A stretch of 48,109 bases of DNA. It comes from Clostridium ihumii AP5 (lineage in GTDB: Bacteria; Bacillota; Clostridia; Clostridiales; Clostridiaceae). The translations under genes were made by a program, and so were the position numbers. The DNA lies in NCBI RefSeq assembly GCF_000612845.1, contig NZ_CCAT010000090.1, positions 1 through 48,109 of the forward strand, given 5' to 3'. The first letter of the stretch is position 1, and every line of letters starts with the position of its first letter. Below the pieces are notes generated by a model, which saw nothing but the letters and a program-made list of their open reading frames with translations, searched no databases and was not told the DNA's origin. Shown piece after piece: positions 27,131-37,675 of this stretch.

Positions 27131-28585
27131 TTATCTATGCTTTGCTTCTTCCCATAACTCATCCATTTCTTCAAGTGTCATGTCCAAAAGGTTTAAGTTT
27201 CTGTCTCTTGCACAATCTTCTATAAATTTAAAGCGCTTTATAAACTTATCTATAGTATAATTTAAAGCAATTTCAGGGTCTATGTCAAGAAGTCTTGCAA
27301 TATTTACTGTTGCAAATATTAAATCTCCCACTTCTTCTAGTATTCTTGACTGGTTTTCGCCATTATATACATCTTTTATCTCATTTAATTCTTCAATAAC
27401 TTTATCCATAGCAGGATTTACATCATCCCAATCAAATCCTACCTTTGCAGCCTTTTTCTGAACTTTGTCTGCTTTTAATAAAGCTGGTAGCATTTTAGGT
27501 ACATTTAGCATATCTTCTGTATAACTATCGTACTTCTTTTCTTCTTTCTTTATAGTTTCCCAATTTTTTAATACTTCATCACTATCTTTTACAACAGTAT
27601 CTGAGAAAATATGTGGATGTCTATTTATCATTTTATCACATATGCCTCTTATTACATCATTTATATTAAAAAATCCTTCTTCTTTACTTATTTGAGCATG
27701 GAAAACTACTTGAAGTAGTAAATCCCCTAGTTCTTCTTCTAAGTTTATGTCATCTTCGTTATCTATAGCTTCTATAACTTCATAGCACTCTTCTATTAAA
27801 CATCTTTTTAATGATTCATGAGTTTGCTCTAAATCCCAAGGGCAACCATCTTCACTTCTTAAAGTATTCATTATTTTTAATAAATCATGAAAATCTTTAA
27901 CTTCATCCAACTTTTTAGGAATATATATAGATGTTAAATAATCTATATCTTCTTGTCTATCTAGTTCATATAATTTTATTTTTCTTATACTCTCTAAACC
28001 TTGCACTCCTGCTGCTCTAACAAAGTATATTTCTGTCTCGTCATTGTAATATTCTAATAATGCAAGCTTTGTTTCTGATGCTATAAACTTATTATAAACC
28101 TGTGTTATTATTAATCCTACTCTTTTATCTAAAATTTGATTATTTATATCAAATGCATCTATTATTTTTATTCCGCTTATAGGATCTATTTTTAAACTTT
28201 CCATAACAGCATCTACAAAACTAACTGCTGGCTCTATTTTGTATGGAATATTAAGTTCTTCACATTTTTTTATTAATAACGTAACTGAATTCTCTGCAAC
28301 TAATGGATGTCCTGGCACTGCATACACAATTTCATCATTAGTTTCATATTTTTTTATAATGTCATCAGCTATAGACATATATACTTCATCAAAACTATTG
28401 CTTTTTTCATACATACAATCATAGCTTTCAAATTTTACTCCTAAGGACTTTAAGTACTCTACATTTGGATGCTTTTCAGTTCTAAATAAAACAGTTTCAC
28501 TGTTTCTTAAAAGTTCTAAAGTTCCAACTGTAAGCGCTTCTTTAGCCCCAGGTCCTAATCCTACTATTTTAATCATTGGCTTCAC
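27131..28585 (-). CDS. mazG: Tetrapyrrole-methylase-like / MazG fusion (YabN-like)
   Basis: The 484-residue protein has two parts: an N-terminal SAM-dependent tetrapyrrole-methylase-like domain (about 1-220, IVGLGPGAKEALTVGT and YAVPGHPLVAENS) and a C-terminal nucleoside triphosphate pyrophosphohydrolase MazG domain with EDGCPWDLEQTHESL then EECYEVIEAI, and a second half with EEVGDLIFATVN. The MazG part would hydrolyse aberrant (d)NTPs. The role of the methylase-like part is unknown. The fusion and position are the same as YabN of Bacillus. Confidence 0.94.
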   Translation of the reverse strand: MKPMIKIVGLGPGAKEALTVGTLELLRNSETVLFRTEKHPNVEYLKSLGVKFESYDCMYEKSNSFDEVYMSIADDIIKKYETNDEIVYAVPGHPLVAENSVTLLIKKCEELNIPYKIEPAVSFVDAVMESLKIDPISGIKIIDAFDINNQILDKRVGLIITQVYNKFIASETKLALLEYYNDETEIYFVRAAGVQGLESIRKIKLYELDRQEDIDYLTSIYIPKKLDEVKDFHDLLKIMNTLRSEDGCPWDLEQTHESLKRCLIEECYEVIEAIDNEDDINLEEELGDLLLQVVFHAQISKEEGFFNINDVIRGICDKMINRHPHIFSDTVVKDSDEVLKNWETIKKEEKKYDSYTEDMLNVPKMLPALLKADKVQKKAAKVGFDWDDVNPAMDKVIEELNEIKDVYNGENQSRILEEVGDLIFATVNIARLLDIDPEIALNYTIDKFIKRFKFIEDCARDRNLNLLDMTLEEMDELWEEAKHR

Positions 28586-28831
28586 GCTCCCTATATTTTA
28601 TGCTTTTTCATAGGATTTCAAAATATATTTTTAAATTATACTTTTACCAATTTGAAAATTCAAGTTTATAATTTATTCATAATTATAATTTTAAATTCTA
28701 TACTTATATTAAAATAAATAAACATTATATTTTAAGCTCTAAATGTTTGTTGAAATTTCCAATTATAATTACAATAGGCCTTTAAATAATTGATGTATAA
28801 ATAAAAATTTTAGTTTTGTTTTCCCATAAAA

Positions 28832-30379
28832 TTAAACATTAATCTTTGCAGTTTTTTTATCTCTTTTTATATCATTTATATCAAATACTTTTAATACTAG
28901 TATTAATACGCCATATACAATTGCACCCGCTATAATAGCTACTAAACAAGCTATTGTATTGCTTATTGTATAATTATAGACAGTATTATATGTGAATACA
29001 ACCACAACAGTCATAAATAAAGTTGATATTGCTGGTTTTATTAAACTTTCCATAATATTTAATTTTACATCAAACACTTTTTTAATTTGTCTCATATTCA
29101 AAAATACTGTTACCATATATCCACACATTGTTCCTATAACAGCACCATATATGTTTATTACTGTTATAGGTATTAATACATAACTTATAATTACTTTAAC
29201 TATGCAACCTATAGCTAAATTATAAACTGGTTTTAAATAATTGCCAACACTTTGAAGAAGTGCTGTAGTTGTTTGAGTTATTACTATAAACGGTACTGTA
29301 AGCGAAACGAATTTAAGTATATTATATCCCCCAACATCTTTCATAAAAATTAAATGCATTATAGGTGCTGCTAAAGTATATAATCCCATTGTGCATGGCA
29401 ATGCTATTATAAAAGATAATTTAAAAGACATATCAACTCTTCTATTTAGTTCAAATTTATGCCCTGCAGCATAAGCTTCTGCAATTATAGGAACCAATGT
29501 TGAACAAAGTGCAATAGATAATGCAAGTGGTACATTTGCAAGAGTCATTGCCTTACCTGTTAATTGTCCATAAAGAACTGTACTTTCTGATATGTCAAAA
29601 CCTGCTTTTAAAAGTCTTTCTGGAACTATCATTGAATCAATTAGTGACATAACTGTTCCAACAGCTGCTCCTAACGATATAGGAAGTGCAGCTTTAGCTA
29701 TTTCTCCTAACATGCTCTTAGATTTCTTTGTAACATAATGTCTTTGAGTATTCTTATATCTCAAGTATGCAGATATTAAATATATAGTACCCATGACTCC
29801 ACCAATAACAGTACCTATTGCAGCTCCTCCTGCACCATAAGCTATTCCTCTAGATACTAACACATAAGTAAAAAACACTCCGCCTATTACTCTACCGAAT
29901 TGTTCTATTACTTGAGACACACCTGTATAAGTCATGTTTTGCATACCTTGGAAAAAGCCTCTTAAGGTACACATTATACACACAAATATTGGTGCTACTG
30001 CTATTACCATAAAGGCTATATATGAATTTTCATGCCACTTCATACCTCTTATTATAGGTTTTGCAAAGAACATCATTAAAAGTGATACAATTATTCCAAG
30101 CGGAAGCATAAATCTAAATGTATCCCTTAATACTTTTGTTGCTCCATCATAATCTTTTTTTGCATTTAATTCTGCAATTATCTTTGACATGGCTATCGGA
30201 ACACCTGATGCTAATGCTACAAATGTCATATATAAAGGATACGACATCTGATAATATCCCATTCCTTCATCACCTATCAAAGCTTGTATAGGTATTCTAA
30301 AAAATAAACCTAAAAACCTTGCAAAAATAGCTGTAAAACCTAGTATCATTGTGCCCTTTACAAGCGATTGCTTCTTCAT
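28832..30379 (-). CDS. spoVB: Stage V sporulation protein B / polysaccharide flippase family
   Basis: A 515-residue polytopic membrane protein of the MOP (MurJ/Wzx) superfamily with about 14 helices. The N-terminal LVKGTMILGFTAIFARFLGLFFRIP stretch is typical of SpoVB-type proteins, which export a lipid-linked precursor for spore cortex. Its place between spoVT and mazG supports SpoVB (YabM region) over the general peptidoglycan flippase. A GGGGGG-rich site precedes the ATG. Confidence 0.88.
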   Translation of the reverse strand: MKKQSLVKGTMILGFTAIFARFLGLFFRIPIQALIGDEGMGYYQMSYPLYMTFVALASGVPIAMSKIIAELNAKKDYDGATKVLRDTFRFMLPLGIIVSLLMMFFAKPIIRGMKWHENSYIAFMVIAVAPIFVCIMCTLRGFFQGMQNMTYTGVSQVIEQFGRVIGGVFFTYVLVSRGIAYGAGGAAIGTVIGGVMGTIYLISAYLRYKNTQRHYVTKKSKSMLGEIAKAALPISLGAAVGTVMSLIDSMIVPERLLKAGFDISESTVLYGQLTGKAMTLANVPLALSIALCSTLVPIIAEAYAAGHKFELNRRVDMSFKLSFIIALPCTMGLYTLAAPIMHLIFMKDVGGYNILKFVSLTVPFIVITQTTTALLQSVGNYLKPVYNLAIGCIVKVIISYVLIPITVINIYGAVIGTMCGYMVTVFLNMRQIKKVFDVKLNIMESLIKPAISTLFMTVVVVFTYNTVYNYTISNTIACLVAIIAGAIVYGVLILVLKVFDINDIKRDKKTAKINV

Positions 30380-30866
30380 ATTAGTTTCCCCCCAAATATT
30401 TTTTTAATATCAATATTATCTATTTAAAATTTATTGATTTCTTTTTTTATTTTCATATGAAGTTTGTCCATCTTTTTTTTAATCCAATAACAACTATTAG
30501 ATCAGTTGAATTTATATTTTAATATTACTTTTTAGATTTTTATTTTTATTATTTTTCTTTGAATTCTATATATTTAAATAAATCATTTTATATGTATACT
30601 TTATTTTCAAATTTTCAATTTTATTACTTTTGAAACTAATATATTGAATAAATAATTCTTATAAATACATGGTTTTTCAATTTTAAAATTTCCATTTTTA
30701 CTTAAACAAGTTTATCTCTAAACTAAATTCTTGATTTTAATATAAAAAATGAATTTGAACATTTATTCTCATATTTATCCATGACTTTGTAAATATTTTA
30801 TTAATATTTTATTATGCAGTTTATTTGTCTTTTTTATGTCAATATTAATAAATGGTGGTTGCAGGG
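30380..30866. other. AT-rich spacer upstream of spoVB
   Basis: Extremely AT-rich with no reading frame, repeat or hairpin that I can support. The spoVB promoter should be here and could be forespore- or mother-cell-specific, but no consensus was recognised. Confidence 0.5.
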
Positions 30867-30867
30867 C

Positions 30868-30901
30868 AATAAAAAAATAATGGCATATAAATGCCATTAT
30901 T
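30868..30901 (-). terminator. spoVT terminator overlapping the stop codon
   Basis: AATAATGGCAT (30876-30886) pairs with ATGCCATTATT (30891-30901) and is followed by a T run on the minus strand. The 5' arm includes the spoVT stop codon (30897-30899). Confidence 0.85.
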
Positions 30902-31448
30902 GTTCCATTTGTTTTGCTAAGAAGGCGGATGCTGTTTCAGCTAGTTTTAACTCTAAATCTCCGAATTTTGCATTTTCCTCTTTAGAAACTATTATTACAG
31001 CTCCTATAGCATCTCCTTCTGCAACTATCGGACTTATAACTTGAGCTTTATAAACATTCTCATCTTCACTATCATATAGTGGAACTACTTTTTCTGAACC
31101 ACTTCCTAATATAACAGCTCTTCTTCCCTCCATTATGCTTTCTATATCACTTCCAACTTTTTTATCCATATATTCTTTTTTAGAGCATCCACTAACTGAT
31201 ATAATACTGTCTTTGTCTGCTACTATTACTATATTTCCTATTGTTTGTTGAAGTGCTTCTGCATATTCTTTAGAAAACTCACTTAGCTCTTCAATTGGAG
31301 AGTATTTTTTTAATATAACTCCACCTTCTCTGTCTGTGAATATTTCAAGTGGATCTCCTTCTCTAATTCTAAGAGTTCTTCTTATTTCTTTTGGTATAAC
31401 AACACGACCTAAATCATCTATACGTCTTACTATTCCTGTAGCTTTCAT
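30897..31448 (-). CDS. spoVT: Stage V sporulation protein T, AbrB-type regulator
   Basis: A 183-residue transcription factor acting on sigma-G genes in the forespore. The N-terminal swapped-hairpin AbrB DNA-binding domain (1-50, GIVRRIDDLGRVVIPKEIRR) is joined to a C-terminal GAF-like domain (about 55-180). Length and sequence are those of SpoVT, longer than AbrB or Abh. The ATG follows AGGAGG. Confidence 0.97.
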   Translation of the reverse strand: MKATGIVRRIDDLGRVVIPKEIRRTLRIREGDPLEIFTDREGGVILKKYSPIEELSEFSKEYAEALQQTIGNIVIVADKDSIISVSGCSKKEYMDKKVGSDIESIMEGRRAVILGSGSEKVVPLYDSEDENVYKAQVISPIVAEGDAIGAVIIVSKEENAKFGDLELKLAETASAFLAKQMEQ

Positions 31449-31609
31449 TATTTGATTCCTCCTAATAAGTTCAGTTAATTGTTTTATGTTGTGCTATTAT
31501 TATCCTTCTATTTTTGAAATTTTATACACTATTATATAAATATTAGATTTATTTTAGTGAAATTTTTCATAATAAACCTATAAAATTATATATTACTAAA
31601 TTTTTTGTC

Positions 31610-31870
31610 CTCTTTGTACCTGAGATTTTACCATAAGTTTATTATGATATGAGTATAAAATACGTTGTGCAAGAATGAATTCTCACCTACAATGGTTGGG
31701 TCTTTAATTTGAAGTTTGATTACTTTTTAAAAAAGAATGATGATTTGGTCTTTTATTTGATTTACTTCGTAGCTGAGGTTTTAACCTTGGCGAATTATAA
31801 TGTGGGAATAAAAGCTTAAAATAATATATTTGAAATACGTCTCACAAGAATGAACTCTCGCCTACAATGG
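31610..31870 (+). repeat. Family B repeat, plus-oriented copy
   Basis: A left module with GAAT-GA-ATTC palindrome at 31670-31690, a right module with GGTT/AACC at 31769-31792 and a second left module at 31845-31865, where the arm reads ACTC instead of ATTC. Each left module is followed by AATGGTTGGG. A degraded right module precedes at about 31614. Positions 31449-31609 hold nothing clear beyond AT-rich DNA. Confidence 0.75.
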
Positions 31871-31904
31871 TTGGGGCTTTGATTTGAGATTTAATTTATT
31901 ATAA

Positions 31905-31941
31905 TAAAAAAAGAATAGCAAATTTCTTTACTATTCTTTCC
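31905..31941 (-). terminator. prsA intrinsic terminator
   Basis: AAAGAATAG pairs with CTATTCTTT, followed by TTTTTTTATT on the minus strand. Confidence 0.8.
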
Positions 31942-31950
31942 ATAAACATT

Positions 31951-33045
31951 TTACTGTAGATTTTTTTCATATACTTTCATTTCTTTTTTAGCTTCTTCTT
32001 GCCATTTTTGTGCTGCTTCTTGCCAAGCAGTATTTTGTTTATTAGTTAGTAATTCAGATTTTATTTGTTCTTTTAAACCGTCTAAAGGTTTTACTGGATA
32101 CTCTTTTTTGTCATAACATTTTATGATATGATATCCAAATTGAGTGTGAACAGGTGCTGTAGTGTATCCACCTTTAGTTAAAGTCATTGCAAACTGCATA
32201 AATGTTGGATCCATTCCTGAGTTTACATAGTTAACCCATCCTAAATCTTCAAATCTATTCTCTTTTGCTGCTTCACCTTGTTTATCTGCTGATTCATCTT
32301 TTTTCTCTTCGTCTTTTTTGTCTTCAGATTTATTAGCATTCTTTTCTTCTTGAGCTTTCTTAACTTCATTTCCAAGCTCATCAAAGTCTTTTCCTTCTCC
32401 TAATTTTTTAATTATATCATTAGCTTCATCTTCAGTTTGAACTAAAATATGTTTTAACTGAGTTTGATTTGGTTTTTCTGTATATTCCATTTGATTAGAG
32501 TCATATTGTTTTTTAACCTCTTCATCAGTAACTTCAATATCCTTAATTACATGCTCATGTAACTTTTCAGATACTAATTGGAATTTTATATTTTGTTTTA
32601 AGCTTTCTTCTGTTTCACCAGTTTGTTTTAAAGCCTCTTTGAATTTATCTTCACTATCAAAAGAATCAACTATTTTCTTGTATTCTTCGTCTACATATTT
32701 TTTAGTTTCTTCTTCAGTTGGCATAGCTTTTAATTCTTCTGCCTTTTTCTCTATAATTTTTTGAGTAACCATATTATCTAATACTTTTTGTCTGTATTGT
32801 TTTAATACGTTTTTACCCTCTTCTGTATTTTCATAGTTTTCTCCATTTTGAGCTTTCATTTGATTTTTAACTGGAGCTAATTTTTCATCAATTTCTCCTC
32901 TTGTAATTTTCTCACCATAAATTTTAGCTGCTGTAGCTTTTGCTAATCCTTCAGGTGTTCTTTCAATTAAATTACATCCTGCTAATAGTGATGCAGTCAT
33001 TATAGTCATCATAGCCACTGCTATTATCTTTTTAACACGTTTCAC
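31951..33045 (-). CDS. prsA: PrsA-like foldase lipoprotein, parvulin type
   Basis: A 364-residue extracytoplasmic peptidyl-prolyl isomerase that helps fold exported proteins. The signal peptide ends in a lipobox LLAGC with C24 as the lipidation site. A SurA-like N-terminal helical region precedes a parvulin domain (about 194-311, TQLKHILVQTEDEAN...FGYHIIKCYDKK). The parvulin domain is interrupted by a Lys/Glu/Asp-rich insert at about 229-263. The start is GTG with only a weak ribosome site. It lies downstream of mfd, where some clostridia have such a gene. Confidence 0.9.
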   Translation of the reverse strand: MKRVKKIIAVAMMTIMTASLLAGCNLIERTPEGLAKATAAKIYGEKITRGEIDEKLAPVKNQMKAQNGENYENTEEGKNVLKQYRQKVLDNMVTQKIIEKKAEELKAMPTEEETKKYVDEEYKKIVDSFDSEDKFKEALKQTGETEESLKQNIKFQLVSEKLHEHVIKDIEVTDEEVKKQYDSNQMEYTEKPNQTQLKHILVQTEDEANDIIKKLGEGKDFDELGNEVKKAQEEKNANKSEDKKDEEKKDESADKQGEAAKENRFEDLGWVNYVNSGMDPTFMQFAMTLTKGGYTTAPVHTQFGYHIIKCYDKKEYPVKPLDGLKEQIKSELLTNKQNTAWQEAAQKWQEEAKKEMKVYEKNLQ

Positions 33046-33298
33046 TGTTATCTCGTTGCCAATAATTTTTAAATCCTATGTAATTTCTGCAAAATTCATT
33101 AGAAACCATTTAGATTTATCTATTTTTATTGCAACAATTCACCCCTTCCATTCGGTATTTTATAAATTTAAAAAAAATTAAGATTAAAACTAAACCAAGG
33201 TTAATTTTAAAATATCAATATTGCATATGTGTGACATTTACATTATTTTATCACATCTTTTTCATTTTTAACATATTTAACCATTAATTTAAGTTTTT

Positions 33299-36200
33299 CT
33301 ACTTACTTTTCTCCACAGAACCCATTTCACCATTTTTAAGTTCTATCATGTATTTTACCATGTCAATTAAGTCTTTTAAAAGATCATTTTTCTTGCTATC
33401 TACAATTTTGTATGCTAAAGCTGGAGTATCTCCTAGTTTGAAAGTAATAGTTTTTATATACTTATCAAGAATTCCAGTTATTATACCTTGTGTCAAATAC
33501 TTTTTATTTTCAAAAGTTATTAGAACTTCACTTTTATTCTCTTTTATTTCAATTATGCCAAGTTCCCTTGCCAAACATCTTAAATATGCTATATCCATAA
33601 GATTGTACACTGATTTTGGAATATCTGAAAATCTATCTTCTATTTCCTCTTGTAATTCCATCATGTATTCATAGCTATCTATTGCAGCTATTTTCTTATA
33701 CACTTCTATTTTTTGAGTTTCATCAATTATATAATTTGCTGGTATATAAGCATCTGTTTTTAATTCTACAGTTGTTTCTAGAGGTTCATTTTCAATTTCA
33801 CCTTTTATAATTTTTATAGTGTCTTCAAGCATTCTACAATATAAATCATACCCAACTACAGCCATATGTCCATGCTGTGATGATCCCATTATATTTCCTG
33901 CTCCCCTTATTTCTAAATCTCTCATTGCAATTTTAAATCCTGAACCAAGCTCTGTAAAATCTTTTATGGCTTTTAATCTTTTCTCTGCAACTTCCGTTAA
34001 AATCTTATCTTTTGTGTATGTGAAATATGCATACGCTATTCTATTACCTCTTCCAACCCTACCTCTTAACTGATAAAGCTGAGAAAGTCCCATTTTATCT
34101 GAATCATAGATAATCATAGTGTTTGCATTTTGTATATCTATTCCTGTTTCAATTATAGTTGTACATACTAAAATATCATATTTATAATCAGTAAAATCTA
34201 ATATTATTTGCTCTAGTTCTTTTTCTGACATTTGTCCATGTGCTATTGCAACATTTGCTTCTGGAATAAGCTTTTGTATGTATGCAGCCATGTCTTTTAT
34301 TGTTTCAACTCTATTATATACAAATAATATTTGACCTTCTCTATTGATTTCCCTCATTATAGCATCTCTTACTAATTGCTCATTAAACTCAACTACATAC
34401 GTTTGAATAGGGTATCTATTTTCTGGTGGAGTTTCTATAACACTTATATCCCTTACACCCGTTAGTGACATATGAAGTGTTCTTGGTATAGGTGTTGCTG
34501 ATAATGTTAGAACCTCAACATTCTTTTTCATGTTCTTTATTTTTTCTTTATGAGTAACTCCAAATCTTTGCTCTTCATCTACAATTAAAAGTCCTAAATC
34601 CTTAAACACAACATCTTTTTGAAGTAATCTATGTGTTCCTACAAGTATATCTACATTTCCTTCTTTTAGTTCTTTTAATGTATTTTTTATCTGAGCAGAA
34701 GTTCTAAATCTACTAACCATATCAACACTTAATGGGAAGTCTGAAAATCTTTTCATCATATTTTTATAATGTTGTTGTGCTAATATTGTTGTTGGAACTA
34801 AAAATGCTACTTGTTTTCCTTCCATTACACATTTAAATGCAGCTCTAAGCGCAACTTCAGTTTTACCATAACCAACATCACCACATAAAAGTCTATCCAT
34901 TGGCTTATCACTTTCCATATCCTTCTTGATATCATCAATAGATGTTAATTGATCTGGTGTTTCATCAAATGGAAATTCCTCTTCAAACTGTTTTTGCCAA
35001 ACAGTATCTTTTGTGTATTTATGTCCCTTTATTTGAGCTCTTGTTGCATATAGTTTAACTAAATCTTCTGCTATATCTTCTATAGATTTTTTAACCTTAT
35101 TTTTAGCTTTTACCCATTCTGCACTACCAAGCTTATTTATCTTAGGCGGATTACCGTCTCCCCCTATATACTTTTGAACTAAATCTAATTGTTCTGCTGG
35201 AACATATAAAGTATCTCCATTATTGTAGCTTAACTCTAAGAAGTCTTTTTTATTTCCTTGAACTTCTAATTGTTTTATTCCTTTGTATACACCTACTCCA
35301 TGGTTTACGTGAACAACATAATCTCCAAGTTTTAATTCTGTAAAACTCTTGATTTTGCTAGCACCCTTTACCTTTTTCTTTCTTGAACTCTTTCTTTTAG
35401 ATTGTCCAAATACTTCCTTATCAGATATTACACATATTTTAAGACTTGGATATTCAAATCCTTTTAATAAATTACCAAAAGTTACAACAACTTCTCCAAA
35501 TTGAATATTATCAATTGTATCCTTATAAACAGCTTCTATATCTCTATCCTTAAGTGTGTCTATAAGCCTTTCTCCTCTTGTTCTTGTACCTGATAATATC
35601 ACAGTCTTATATCCTTTTTTCTTCTTTTCCTTTATATCCTCTATGAGCATATCTAATTGACCATGATAATCATAAATTGTTACTTGAGAAAAACTTGAAA
35701 TACTACGTGGTTTTAAAATCTTAGTTGATTTTGCCATTGCATCAACAGTTATAGTGTTTTTATTTTCTAAAAATTCTATAACTGATTTCGGTGGAATTAA
35801 TAATTCACCTTGTCTTGGAAGAATATTTCCTCTATTTAAAAATGTTTCAAAATTTTGTTCAAATTCATAATATACACTTTCTAATTTCCCATTACATCTT
35901 TGAACTTCATCCACTATTACATAACAGTCTTTGAAATAATCAAATAATGTTGCTGTGCTTTCATAAAAATATGGCATGTAGCTATCTATTGTTTCAAAAC
36001 TCCATGTTTCTTTAAGACTTTCTAGATTTCTAGTTATAATTGCATTTAATCTTTCTTTAGAATCTGAATCTTTCTTTTTGGTAAAGTTTTTAATCATGTC
36101 TTTAAAGTCAGATTCTATGCCCTTACATGCTTCTTCTATACTATCACTATTTATTATGATTTCTTTTGCAGGAAACACACTTACAGTTTTAACCTTGTCT

Positions 36201-36844
36201 ATGCTTCTTTGGCTATCTGGATTAAAAGTTCTTATAGAATCTATTTCCTCATCAAACCATTCAATTCTATATGGGTATGCACCTATAGGAGGATATAAAT
36301 CTAATATTCCTCCCCTTAAAGAAAACTGTCCTTTTGACTCTACAATGTCGCATCTTTCATATCCACATTCTATAAGTTTTTCTGCAAACTCTTTAATATC
36401 TACTGTATCTCCAACTTTAAATGAAAACATATATTTTTTAAACAATTCTACCGGAGTATAAGTAGATAAAAGTACATCTATAGATGCAACAACTATCTGA
36501 GATTTTTTCTTTAACATGCTACTTAGTATTTTAAGCCTTTCCCATCTTAAATCTCCTGATATTGCGTCTACATTATAAAACACTATTTCCCTAGATGGAA
36601 AATAGCTTATATCATTTACATATAAACTTAAGTCTTCATATATATTTTTAGCTTCAACATCACTATGAGTTACTATTAATATTTTTTCATTTATATGCTC
36701 ATATATAGAATTTATTAAATAACTTTTCGCTGATTCCGACACTCCATACACAGCAATTGGAAACTCATTTTTATCTATACTTTGAGATATAACTTTAAAT
36801 TCACTACTATTCCTAAGTGGAGCCATAAGTCCATTCAATCTCAA
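33299..36844 (-). CDS. mfd: Transcription-repair coupling factor
   Basis: ATP-driven translocase that displaces stalled RNA polymerase and recruits UvrA. With a TTG start at 36844 it has 1181 residues, a normal length. I prefer TTG because GAGGTG ends 6 bases upstream. The GTG at 36853 lies inside that ribosome site. Domains in order: UvrB-like N-terminal region, CarD-like RNA polymerase interaction domain (LKLGDYVVHVNHGVGVYKGI), RecA-like motor domains with Walker A GDVGYGKT and the DEEQ box, and a C-terminal TRCF domain. Pth lies upstream and prsA downstream. Confidence 0.96.
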   Translation of the reverse strand: MRLNGLMAPLRNSSEFKVISQSIDKNEFPIAVYGVSESAKSYLINSIYEHINEKILIVTHSDVEAKNIYEDLSLYVNDISYFPSREIVFYNVDAISGDLRWERLKILSSMLKKKSQIVVASIDVLLSTYTPVELFKKYMFSFKVGDTVDIKEFAEKLIECGYERCDIVESKGQFSLRGGILDLYPPIGAYPYRIEWFDEEIDSIRTFNPDSQRSIDKVKTVSVFPAKEIIINSDSIEEACKGIESDFKDMIKNFTKKKDSDSKERLNAIITRNLESLKETWSFETIDSYMPYFYESTATLFDYFKDCYVIVDEVQRCNGKLESVYYEFEQNFETFLNRGNILPRQGELLIPPKSVIEFLENKNTITVDAMAKSTKILKPRSISSFSQVTIYDYHGQLDMLIEDIKEKKKKGYKTVILSGTRTRGERLIDTLKDRDIEAVYKDTIDNIQFGEVVVTFGNLLKGFEYPSLKICVISDKEVFGQSKRKSSRKKKVKGASKIKSFTELKLGDYVVHVNHGVGVYKGIKQLEVQGNKKDFLELSYNNGDTLYVPAEQLDLVQKYIGGDGNPPKINKLGSAEWVKAKNKVKKSIEDIAEDLVKLYATRAQIKGHKYTKDTVWQKQFEEEFPFDETPDQLTSIDDIKKDMESDKPMDRLLCGDVGYGKTEVALRAAFKCVMEGKQVAFLVPTTILAQQHYKNMMKRFSDFPLSVDMVSRFRTSAQIKNTLKELKEGNVDILVGTHRLLQKDVVFKDLGLLIVDEEQRFGVTHKEKIKNMKKNVEVLTLSATPIPRTLHMSLTGVRDISVIETPPENRYPIQTYVVEFNEQLVRDAIMREINREGQILFVYNRVETIKDMAAYIQKLIPEANVAIAHGQMSEKELEQIILDFTDYKYDILVCTTIIETGIDIQNANTMIIYDSDKMGLSQLYQLRGRVGRGNRIAYAYFTYTKDKILTEVAEKRLKAIKDFTELGSGFKIAMRDLEIRGAGNIMGSSQHGHMAVVGYDLYCRMLEDTIKIIKGEIENEPLETTVELKTDAYIPANYIIDETQKIEVYKKIAAIDSYEYMMELQEEIEDRFSDIPKSVYNLMDIAYLRCLARELGIIEIKENKSEVLITFENKKYLTQGIITGILDKYIKTITFKLGDTPALAYKIVDSKKNDLLKDLIDMVKYMIELKNGEMGSVEKSK

Positions 36845-36920
36845 AATTATCACCTCTACTAAAATATCTATTTTAAAAATTGCTACAAATTAGTTCATAT
36901 AATATATATTTTATAAATAA

Positions 36921-36984
36921 GGATAAAGCCTGTTTTTATAGAATAAAACAATATATTCAAAACTTGTTTTATCCATCAGGCTTT
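36921..36984 (-). terminator. pth terminator
   Basis: A long hairpin closes with AAAGCCTG (36925-36932) and CAGGCTTT (36977-36984), with inner pairing of AATAAAACAA and TTGTTTTAT. On the minus strand TTTATCC follows, so termination is plausible but the T tract is weak. Confidence 0.55.
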
Positions 36985-37008
36985 AATTATATATAAAATA
37001 TTAATCGT

Positions 37009-37581
37009 CTAATCTTCAGATGCCTTAAATCCATTAAACTTATTCATTGCATCTTGTATACCGCTTGATACTATAGTTTCTATAGCACCAATGCTTGGTT
37101 CAAAAGTTTTTTCTAGTAATACTCTATCATCATTTGAAAATTTACCTAATACATGCTCTATAAGATCATACTTAGGTGCTCCTACTCCAACTTTTATTCT
37201 TGGAAATACTTCTGTGGTTAAATTAGCAATTATGCTTTTTATTCCATTATGTCCACCAGCACTTCCTTTAGCCCTAATTCTTAAAGTTCCAACATCTAAG
37301 CTTATATCATCATATATTACTATAACATTTTCATTTGGTATTTTATAAAAGTTGCAAAATTCTCTTACACTATCACCACTTAAATTCATGTAAGTTTGTG
37401 GTTTTAATAGTATAACCTTTTCTCCTTTTATTGATGTTTCACCATACATACCTTTAAATTTTGTCCTATTAATAGAAATATTATACTTATCTGCAAATAA
37501 ATCTATAACATCAAATCCGACATTATGTCTTGTTTTATCATATTTTTCTCCTGGGTTACCTAATCCTACTACTAAATACAT
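37009..37581 (-). CDS. pth: Peptidyl-tRNA hydrolase
   Basis: Releases peptides from dropped-off peptidyl-tRNA. I place the start at [11 protein letters not shown], where GGAGG lies 5 bases upstream (an in-frame ATG 12 bases earlier overlaps that site). This gives 190 residues. Active-site residues by family alignment are N9, H19 (TRHNVGF), D91/D92 and N112 (GGHNG). It is the spoVC equivalent of B. subtilis, between prs and mfd. Here, however, a sensor system, an HtrA-like gene and a repeat array separate it from prs. Confidence 0.96.
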   Translation of the reverse strand: MYLVVGLGNPGEKYDKTRHNVGFDVIDLFADKYNISINRTKFKGMYGETSIKGEKVILLKPQTYMNLSGDSVREFCNFYKIPNENVIVIYDDISLDVGTLRIRAKGSAGGHNGIKSIIANLTTEVFPRIKVGVGAPKYDLIEHVLGKFSNDDRVLLEKTFEPSIGAIETIVSSGIQDAMNKFNGFKASED

Positions 37582-37675
37582 TTCATCCTCCATCGTATAT
37601 TAAATATTCTAAATATAAATTCTACTCAAAAACAAATATAATTATTTATAATTTATATCCATTTTTCAATAATTT

